From an uncultured Pirellulaceae bacterium (GTDB taxonomy: Bacteria > Planctomycetota > Planctomycetia > Pirellulales > Pirellulaceae), in assembly GCA_934278005.1 (NCBI GenBank), contig CAKQWG010000158.1:1-7242 (forward strand): a stretch of 7,242 nucleotides of DNA, read 5' to 3'. This document shows positions 1-5,301 of the stretch, piece by piece (positions within the stretch are counted from its first letter, which is position 1; each line of letters begins with the position of its first letter). The translations under genes were made by a program, and so were the position numbers. The notes beneath the pieces are model-generated. The model did not search any database and was not told the origin of the DNA. It was given only the letters and a program-made list of their open reading frames with translations.

Positions 1-29
1 CTAATACGACCATCCAGATCCGCAACGCC

Positions 30-92
30 ATGAACAACGCAGCACTCTTCGACCTCACCGGAAAAACGGCCAGCGCGACTGGTGGTGCCCCT
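30..92 (+). pseudogene. 5' remnant of a short-chain dehydrogenase/reductase (SDR) gene
   Basis: The reading frame from the ATG at 30 gives residues resembling an SDR N-terminus: an F-D-L-T-G-K-T-A stretch, then T-G-G, as in the first beta strand and start of the TGxxxGxG cofactor loop. After the second glycine the frame runs into A-P-T-I-L-P, so the rest of the loop and all later SDR motifs (NAG, YxxxK) are absent; I found no continuation in another frame. The frame is open to the left window edge, so the true start could lie further upstream. The open frame continues to 230, but from about 118 it lies antisense to the ATP-grasp gene and looks meaningless. The likely explanation is a gene fragment left by a deletion or rearrangement with a breakpoint between about 90 and 117. 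A chance resemblance over about 20 residues is possible. Confidence 0.4.
62..82 (-). terminator. Possible intrinsic terminator of the ATP-grasp gene
   Basis: Read on the - strand, CCAG and CTGG arms (positions 82-79 and 73-70) enclose a 5-base loop. They are followed after three bases by five T (66-62). It lies about 35 bp past the ATP-grasp stop codon, in the right orientation. The stem is only 4-5 bp, so this is weak, and it overlaps the SDR-like remnant. Confidence 0.3.
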
Positions 93-117
93 ACAATTCT
101 CCCCACCCTGCTCCCTG

Positions 118-1464
118 TTATGGCCTCCCACCAAGCAATGCCAGAGCGGTTTCGCGCAGCTCCGCCAGCTGCTCAACAAGAGTCACGTGAGGGCCGCTCG
201 CGCGCACTGTCAACACCGGCTGACCAGTAGCCACCACGTATGCCGATTGATCGTCGGCGATGAGTTGATGGCTGGGCAGGTCTGCAAAATTATCGCCTGG
301 CAAGTTGTGCAGAGCAGCGATGCTATGGTGCGTCAGCACTAGTTCGTAGGGCGCGTACACGACGGCTTTGCCAAAGCTGACCTCACCTTGCCAGACCCCG
401 GGACCGGTGTCCGCTGGGATGCTCGGCGTAGCGTTGGCTGAGGGAATTGCGTGTGGATTTGTGTCCGCTGCTCCAGTCTGCCGTGCTCCAGTCTGAGCTT
501 CGCTCATGTCGGACGGCCAGACGCGGCAGTGGCGCTCCACTGGATTGGTGCCTGCCAAAAACAATATCTCCATCCCAGCCGTCCAACGCGGATTGAGCTC
601 CAGCAGCCACAGCTCGCCTGTTAGATCCTCGATGAAGTCCAATTGCAACCATCCCAGCATACGTGTCTGGCGCTGGATGAGTTGGCATAGGTCCACGATC
701 CGCCGGCGGTGGTGCCAGGGGAGTCCGATCGGACCCAATGATCCGCGATAGATGAATTCACTCGGCCCGGGCCACTGTGCAGCAGTGAGCGATTCCGTCG
801 CGCCCAACAGCTCTACGCTGCTATCGCTAGACAGCACGCAGTAGACACCCACAGAGCGTCCCTCGATATGCCGCTGCCAATAGGCACTTGGCAGCAGCGT
901 CTCATCAGCAGCATGTTCTATAGGGCGAGAGTGCATCGATGAGCGGTTTTGCAGCTGAGACGCGCGTTTTATCGCATATCCGCCGGCGCCGCGCAGAGGT
1001 TTGATGAGCCAATCGCCAATTCCAAAGTCATGTGCCGGGGCAGCCTCAAGCCAACGCAGCTCGGGGAAGGCGATGCGCGATTGTTCGGCCCAACGCTGCC
1101 ATCGCTGCGGGCTGCGCAACTCGAGCAATTGTTCGACACTTGGGCCAAGCAGCGTAAAATGTTGCTGTAGCAGCTCAACAAGCTCAGGCCAGTTCTCGGT
1201 GCCTCCTGCCAGCAGGACGCGGCTCAGGGGCTGTGCTCCGGCCTGGCTTAGCTGGCTCAAAAACGCGGTGCTGTGCGAAAGCTTGCCACCCCACTGAGCA
1301 AGCCGTACAACTGCGGTAGCGGTTTGGTAGCAGTCGTGATCGGCAAAGTGATCGACAGCCAATGGAGGGGCAAAGTCGGCGGTGATCGCATCCACGAGCG
1401 CGCGGACGGAAAAACCGACTGCGATGGTCGGGGCTCTGAGCGTGTCTGGCGGAACTTTGCACAT
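118..1464 (-). CDS. ATP-grasp domain protein (COG2232-like predicted carboligase)
   Basis: This 448-residue cytoplasmic protein is a predicted ATP-dependent ligase joining a carboxylate to a nucleophile through an acyl-phosphate; its substrate is unknown. Residues 13-45 (T-I-A-V-G-F-S-V-R-A-L, then V-D-H-F-A-D-H-D) form the pre-ATP-grasp beta-alpha-beta region. The ATP-binding lysine is probably K155 in D-W-L-I-K-P, followed by the flexible loop R-G-A-G-G (158-162). The metal- and phosphate-binding elements are D276 in L-Q-L-D-F and E289-L-N-P-R (289-293), followed by a W-T-A-G-M-E stretch. A low-complexity linker (about 318-356, with a short A-Q-T-G-A-R-Q-T-G-A near-repeat) leads to a C-terminal domain starting G-K-A-V-V-Y-A-P. 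All key motifs are present and the gene looks complete. The ATG at 1464 is the first start in this frame; no clear Shine-Dalgarno is seen. It is divergent from the secretion operon. From memory of the family, related ATP-grasp proteins occur among the tetrahydromethanopterin C1-transfer genes of planctomycetes and methylotrophs. Nothing else in this window supports that pathway, so the function stays open. Confidence 0.88.
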   Translation of the reverse strand: MCKVPPDTLRAPTIAVGFSVRALVDAITADFAPPLAVDHFADHDCYQTATAVVRLAQWGGKLSHSTAFLSQLSQAGAQPLSRVLLAGGTENWPELVELLQQHFTLLGPSVEQLLELRSPQRWQRWAEQSRIAFPELRWLEAAPAHDFGIGDWLIKPLRGAGGYAIKRASQLQNRSSMHSRPIEHAADETLLPSAYWQRHIEGRSVGVYCVLSSDSSVELLGATESLTAAQWPGPSEFIYRGSLGPIGLPWHHRRRIVDLCQLIQRQTRMLGWLQLDFIEDLTGELWLLELNPRWTAGMEILFLAGTNPVERHCRVWPSDMSEAQTGARQTGAADTNPHAIPSANATPSIPADTGPGVWQGEVSFGKAVVYAPYELVLTHHSIAALHNLPGDNFADLPSHQLIADDQSAYVVATGQPVLTVRASGPHVTLVEQLAELRETALALLGGRP

Positions 1465-1630
1465 ACCTAGGGGTTCGAATGATGGGGAAGCGACAAAGAT
1501 GCGGACCTAGACGACCTAATTTAGCCATTTAGCAAGAACTTCATTAGCCCAGGGCCGGTAGGTTCAATTAAATTGAGTTGAACGACCTGCGCGGCAAGGC
1601 CCTGCTTAGATACTCACAACGAATAAACGA
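1465..1630. promoter_or_regulatory. Divergent intergenic region, presumed promoters both ways
   Basis: This 166-bp gap separates the divergent starts of the ATP-grasp gene and the secretin-like operon, so both promoters should lie here. It has an AT-rich patch at about 1562-1583 in an otherwise GC-rich setting. I could not identify a convincing -35/-10 pair with normal spacing for either direction. TTGAAC at 1578-1583 could serve as a -35 element but has no good partner 16-18 bp downstream. Promoter function is inferred from position only. Confidence 0.4.
1562..1583. promoter_or_regulatory. Inverted repeat GTTCAA-N10-TTGAAC, possible operator
   Basis: Perfect 6-bp arms (1562-1567 and 1578-1583) flank a 10-bp AT-rich centre. 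An overlapping palindrome, CAATT-A-AATTG, lies at 1565-1575. It sits about 48 bp upstream of the secretin-like start codon, in the divergent promoter region, so a dimeric regulator site is plausible. No regulator gene is present and no known operator is recognised. Confidence 0.25.
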
Positions 1631-1723
1631 ATGTTGCACCATATCACGTTGAACTGGAATAAATGCATTGGGTCGCTGGCTTGTGCGTTAGTGCTCTGCG
1701 GGCTTGCCTCGCCCACGCTCGGG
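1631..1723 (+). other. Sec signal peptide of the secretin-like protein
   Basis: Residues 1-31 have a weakly basic n-region (K11), a hydrophobic core (L16 to A26) and a small-residue end, S-P-T-L-G, before Q32-D33. Cleavage is likely after G31 or Q32. A cysteine at 23 in L-V-L-C does not match a good lipobox, so ordinary signal peptidase I processing is more likely than lipidation. Confidence 0.7.
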
Positions 1724-4700
1724 CAGGACTACGTGGGCGTGCTGCCTGAGATTCTCAAGCCCGAGGTCTCCCAGAAGCTGGGGCTGACCGAGGACCAGCA
1801 GGCGCGGATTCAGGACTTGATCCGCAATCGGATGAGTGCGGCGATCGGCTTGGGCCAGGCCCTGCGCGAGGCACCGGCTGACCAGCACGACCGCCTGCGG
1901 GCGGCGTTCAACGCCGAATCCGAGCGGCTGGGCTTCGACTTGCTCGATCCTGAGCAACAAAGCGTTCTTGCCAAATATCGCGTCGAGTGGATGGGCATGC
2001 TTTCGCTGGATGACCCCGAGATCGCCCAGGCATTGAATCTAGCTGATTGGCAGCAAGAGATCGTCGATCATTGGGTTGGCCAGGTTCGCACTCACCGACG
2101 TGGCACGACCGCCGTGAGCACTCGCACTGAAGCCGAGCAGGCCATCCGAAAAAGCCTGTCGGAGAGCCAGTGGTCGGCTTGGCAACTGGCCGCTGGTCTG
2201 ATCGAGCGATCGACAGCGGGCTTGCCCGAGCCACCGCCTCGCCCCGGGGCCGAGCAGCCCGCTGAAACGTCTGAGGTAGCAGCTAAGGCCCAGGCGGTGG
2301 CTCAGGAGCAGCCCGATAACGCCACGCTGCCCGTCGACCAGGTGCGCGTCGAGATGAACTTCCAGGGGCAACCCTGGTCGGACGTTATCAAATGGTTGGC
2401 CGCTCAGGCGGACTTGTCTTTGCAGACCGACGTCCCGCTTCCCGGCACATTCACTTTCCGTGACCGTTCGCGCAAGTACACCATTACCGAAGCCATGGAC
2501 GTTATGAATGCGTCGCTGCTCAATTCGGGCTATACGCTACTGCGTCAAGGGCGGATGCTGCGCGTCATTGACTTCGAGAGCGATCAGGAAAAAAGTGGAG
2601 AACTGCTCAACGAATTGGCCGACTTTGTCGACACCGAGGAGTTGGCTCGGCGAGGGCAATACGAACCGGTCAAGCATATGTTCACGCTCGAGCGGCTCGA
2701 TCCAGACACGCTCAAGACCGAAGCGGATCAACTGCGCAGTATTCAAGGGACCGTTCGCAGCCTGCCCGCCTCACGGCAATTGCTGGTGACCGATATGGCT
2801 GGAAACGTACGCGCTATCGCGGACATGATCCGCCGCGCCGAGAACTCAGGGGCTTCGACAGTCAATATTTTCTCATTGAAAGCCATTACAGCTGAAGAGG
2901 TGCTGAGCGTTGTGCGGCCACTGATCGGGTTGGAGGAGGGTGTTAATTCTAGTGAAGACATCAGCATCTCCACCAACACGTTTGGCACCACGATTTTTGC
3001 ACGAGGCAAAACGGATAAGATTCAGATCCTGAAAGATCTCATTGAAAAGATGGATGTCCCGCCAGACGAATCGGAGTCGACTATCGACAAGGTCGAGCGG
3101 CTGGTGTTGCAGAAGCACAAAGTCGTTGGCATCGATATGCAGTTAGCCTACGAAGTTGTATCGCAGTTGCTAGCCGGTTCGCCGGATGTCAAATTGGCGC
3201 AGGACGCGGTGGCCAAGCAGCTCGTACTGCAAGCTCGTCCGTCGGAACACAAGCTGGTCGACGAGACGCTCGGCGAACTGGCCGGGGATTCGTCAGACTT
3301 TGTCGTGATTCAGCTCAAGCGGCTCGATCCGACCATGGCCATCGCCGCGATCAAGAAGTTTTTCAGTTTGCCCGATACGCCGGCGGCCGATAGTGGCGGT
3401 CCCGTCATCGATGGAGATCTGTTAGCTCGCCAAGTGTGGGTCAAAGGCTCGAGCACTCAAGTGGATCAGATACGGCAGCTGATCGAAAAGCTCGAAGAGA
3501 ATGCGACGAGCACAGATTTGCTGGGTGACACGATTCGCCTTGTGCCACTGACCGGCACATCGGCGCGGCAGACGCTCGAGCAAGTTGAGAAGCTGTGGCA
3601 GGCGCGAAACGGTGGAGCGAATCCTATTCGAGTGATCGCACCGTCGGTCGAGAGCACATCGCACTTGCTGCCGCAAAAGACCTTCGCTCGCCCGCCAGCC
3701 GACGCGCCTCCGGTCGGAGTTCGACGACCCACCTTACAGCAGCCAACCACCTTACAGCAGCCCGCTGCCCCGGATGCGCGCCAGCCCGACACGAACCCGG
3801 CTCCTGCGGCCGCGCCGCAAACTCGTCGCGATGCTCAGAGGACTGTTCCAGTCGGACGCATGGTTCGTTTCCCTCAACAATCGCCATCGCCATCGCCATC
3901 GCCATCCGACGCGACCGAGCAGCAAGTAACCGAGCAGCAAGTAACCGAGCAGCAAGTAACCGAGCAGCAAGCAGCGGAGACCGTGTCAGGCGATGCTGCT
4001 CGTCAGCCAGCCGACGCACAGGCTACTGCTAACTCGGAAGCCGCTGAACTGGATGCCGCTGAACTGGATGCCACTGGGGACTCGCAGTCGGCAGCGGTGC
4101 CGGCGGCAGCTAGCGAGATCATCATCATGCAGGGCCCAGGCGGACTGATCATCCAGTCGGAGGACAAGCAAGCCTTAGCGGAGTTCGATAGCCTGCTGCG
4201 GCTGTTGGCCGATCAAGCCGCCATGGGGGGCGGCGAACCAACTGTAGTCTATCTGCGTCACCGCCGCGCCGAGGCGGCCAAGGAGCTATTGGAAACGATT
4301 CTCAGCGGTGCTGCCAGTTCCTCCAGCGGCAGTGGCGGAGGACTGTTGGGCGATATGGCCGGCGCGGTGCTGGGCGGTTTCGGTGGCGGCATGTTCGGGT
4401 CCATGCTCGGTGGCAGCGGCGGTGGAGCAATGGCCTCGGGCAGCGGCATCGCTTCGGGTGACTACACCATTACCGCAGACCCTTGGCTGAATGCCCTGGT
4501 GATCAAAGCCAGCGGCGCCGATATGCAGCTGATTGAACAACTGCTGCAAGTCATCGACCAAGCCGAGGGGCCGTTGGCGATCGAAACCCAAGGTCGTTTG
4601 GCGATGATTCCAGTTATCTCGCAGGATGTCAACCAGATGCTGACGCTGATCAAACAGCTCTACGGCGATCGCATCGAGGGCAATAGTTCCTCCGGTGGCG

Positions 4701-5299
4701 GCGGCCGCGGCGGCGGTGGCGGTGGGCAGCCCAACCCGGCTGAGATCATCGCTGCCTTGCGCGGTGGCGGCGGCGGTGGGCGCGGCGGCGGGGCAGCCAG
4801 CAAATTGGTCGAGCCAAAGATTGCCCTGAGCGCCGATACCAATACCAATTCACTCGTTGTACTGGCTCAACCCAATCAGATCGATGAACTGCGACAACTG
4901 GTCGAAGACATCGACACCGCCGGTGAAGCGGAGCAGGAAGGCTTTGCCTACTCTTCGCTCGATGGGGTCGTCAGCGCGACCGTCTTTAAAGACAGCGTGG
5001 GACGCATCCTGGGTTCCAAGGCGGTAACTAACGTCTCTTCATCGTCTGCGCCTTCATCCAGTGGCAACCAAACGGCGCAGTCGAGTTCTGGTGGCGACAG
5101 TGGCGGCGATGACGCAGCCACGCAGGCGCGCCGCGCGGCCTTTGCCGAAATGATGCGCTCGCGCTTTGGAGGCGGTCAGGGTGGGAGCCAGAGTGGCGGA
5201 CAAGCTGGCGATCGGTCAGGTGGCCAGCGCGGCGATGGCAGTCCCTTCGGTGGCAGCGGACGCGGTGGTCGTGGCGATGGCCAGCGGAGAGGTAACTAA
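1631..5299 (+). CDS. Exported multi-N-domain secretin-like protein without a visible barrel (GspD/PilQ-related)
   Basis: This 1222-residue protein probably forms a periplasmic ring or scaffold of a type II secretion/type IV pilus-like machine. In order: signal peptide (1-31, hydrophobic core 13-26, no lipobox); a helical region with LTxxQ-like motifs (33-190); a Pro/Ala linker (195-235); an N0/STN-type domain (237-315); then secretin N-type domains at about 345-405, 410-476, 489-552, 556-623, 634-862, 870-977 and 988-1095. The last three are interrupted by low-complexity insertions (about 672-828, 892-944, 1015-1058). The N-domain pattern is clear: an amphipathic strand, a helix, then strands such as T-N-S-L-V-V followed by a helix ending L-V-E-D-I-D. 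A Ser/Gly/Gln/Arg tail covers 1135-1222. The C-terminal secretin barrel and its usual V-P-x-L-G-D-I-P-type signature are not seen. I saw no cysteine in the mature part. The ATG at 1631 is the first in frame after a TAG at 1607-1609 and has no Shine-Dalgarno sequence. It is translationally coupled to the downstream ATPase. The family call is firm; the machine it belongs to is inferred. Confidence 0.85.
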   Translation: MLHHITLNWNKCIGSLACALVLCGLASPTLGQDYVGVLPEILKPEVSQKLGLTEDQQARIQDLIRNRMSAAIGLGQALREAPADQHDRLRAAFNAESERLGFDLLDPEQQSVLAKYRVEWMGMLSLDDPEIAQALNLADWQQEIVDHWVGQVRTHRRGTTAVSTRTEAEQAIRKSLSESQWSAWQLAAGLIERSTAGLPEPPPRPGAEQPAETSEVAAKAQAVAQEQPDNATLPVDQVRVEMNFQGQPWSDVIKWLAAQADLSLQTDVPLPGTFTFRDRSRKYTITEAMDVMNASLLNSGYTLLRQGRMLRVIDFESDQEKSGELLNELADFVDTEELARRGQYEPVKHMFTLERLDPDTLKTEADQLRSIQGTVRSLPASRQLLVTDMAGNVRAIADMIRRAENSGASTVNIFSLKAITAEEVLSVVRPLIGLEEGVNSSEDISISTNTFGTTIFARGKTDKIQILKDLIEKMDVPPDESESTIDKVERLVLQKHKVVGIDMQLAYEVVSQLLAGSPDVKLAQDAVAKQLVLQARPSEHKLVDETLGELAGDSSDFVVIQLKRLDPTMAIAAIKKFFSLPDTPAADSGGPVIDGDLLARQVWVKGSSTQVDQIRQLIEKLEENATSTDLLGDTIRLVPLTGTSARQTLEQVEKLWQARNGGANPIRVIAPSVESTSHLLPQKTFARPPADAPPVGVRRPTLQQPTTLQQPAAPDARQPDTNPAPAAAPQTRRDAQRTVPVGRMVRFPQQSPSPSPSPSDATEQQVTEQQVTEQQVTEQQAAETVSGDAARQPADAQATANSEAAELDAAELDATGDSQSAAVPAAASEIIIMQGPGGLIIQSEDKQALAEFDSLLRLLADQAAMGGGEPTVVYLRHRRAEAAKELLETILSGAASSSSGSGGGLLGDMAGAVLGGFGGGMFGSMLGGSGGGAMASGSGIASGDYTITADPWLNALVIKASGADMQLIEQLLQVIDQAEGPLAIETQGRLAMIPVISQDVNQMLTLIKQLYGDRIEGNSSSGGGGRGGGGGGQPNPAEIIAALRGGGGGGRGGGAASKLVEPKIALSADTNTNSLVVLAQPNQIDELRQLVEDIDTAGEAEQEGFAYSSLDGVVSATVFKDSVGRILGSKAVTNVSSSSAPSSSGNQTAQSSSGGDSGGDDAATQARRAAFAEMMRSRFGGGQGGSQSGGQAGDRSGGQRGDGSPFGGSGRGGRGDGQRRGN
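1727..2200 (+). other. LTxxQ-like helical N-terminal region of the secretin-like protein
   Basis: Residues 33-190 are mostly helical and contain four similar motifs: L52-T-E-D-Q-Q, L105-D-P-E-Q-Q, L137-A-D-W-Q-Q and L176-S-E-S-Q-W. They resemble the LTxxQ motif of periplasmic Spy/CpxP-type proteins. Canonical GspD or PilQ proteins do not start this way. The similarity is short and motif-level, so homology to Spy/CpxP is only a suggestion. Confidence 0.5.
2339..2575 (+). other. N0/STN-type domain of the secretin-like protein
   Basis: Residues 237-315 show the secretin/TonB short N-terminal pattern: V-E-M-N-F-Q-G-Q-P-W-S-D-V-I (strand then helix), L-S-L-Q-T-D-V-P-L-P-G-T-F-T-F (strands), then T-I-T-E-A-M-D-V-M-N (helix) and Y-T-L-L-R-Q-G-R-M-L-R-V-I (hairpin). 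In secretins this domain faces the inner-membrane partner. Confidence 0.7.
3729..3762 (+). repeat. 18-bp period direct repeat, two copies
   Basis: The 16-bp block CCACCTTACAGCAGCC occurs at 3729-3744 and again at 3747-3762 with a period of 18 bp, encoding two T-L-Q-Q-P units. It lies inside the low-complexity insertion of the secretin-like gene and preserves the frame. Confidence 0.9.
3881..3904 (+). repeat. 6-bp tandem repeat TCGCCA, four copies
   Basis: Four perfect TCGCCA units encode the Ser-Pro run at residues 751-758 in the low-complexity insertion. The unit length is a multiple of three, so copy-number change would not break the frame. Confidence 0.95.
3914..3973 (+). repeat. 15-bp tandem repeat, four copies (TEQQV/TEQQA)
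   Basis: ACCGAGCAGCAAGTA occurs three times exactly (3914-3928, 3929-3943, 3944-3958). A fourth copy at 3959-3973 differs by one base (GCA instead of GTA at its end). The encoded units are T-E-Q-Q-V three times, then T-E-Q-Q-A. Near-identity at the DNA level indicates recent slippage or duplication. Confidence 0.95.
4040..4069 (+). repeat. 15-bp tandem duplication (AELDA)
   Basis: GCCGCTGAACTGGAT occurs twice back to back (4040-4054, 4055-4069), encoding A-A-E-L-D twice in the acidic part of the insertion. The duplication is perfect and in frame. Confidence 0.95.
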
Positions 5300-5301
5300 T
5301 G
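5286..5301 (+). promoter_or_regulatory. Shine-Dalgarno sequence and TAATG stop-start overlap
   Basis: GGAGAGG at 5286-5292 lies six bases before the ATG at 5299-5301. The upstream stop TAA (5297-5299) shares its last A with this ATG. This fixes the ATPase start and points to translational coupling with the secretin-like gene. The upstream gene start, by contrast, has no such site. Confidence 0.75.

Noticed and set aside
1574..1612. TTGAAC with TTAGAT as a sigma-70 promoter for the secretin-like operon
   Set aside because: The spacing between them is 22 bp and the -10 match is only three of six bases, so it is not a credible promoter pair.
1631..1723. Cysteine 23 in the signal peptide as a lipoprotein attachment site
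   Set aside because: The preceding residues L-V-L do not fit the lipobox, and the residues after C23 are still hydrophobic before a better signal peptidase I site at about residue 31.
3752..3970. A - strand frame with a striking Y-L-L-L-G hydrophobic repeat, suggesting a small membrane peptide
   Set aside because: The repeat is just the reverse translation of the 15-bp T-E-Q-Q-V minisatellite in the secretin-like gene, followed by the reverse of the TCGCCA run; there is no independent evidence of a gene.
3595..4032. A 145-codon + strand frame inside the secretin-like gene, with N-R-A-A-S and A-I repeats
   Set aside because: It is an out-of-frame reading of the low-complexity linker and its repeats are products of the same DNA repeats; no start signal is seen.
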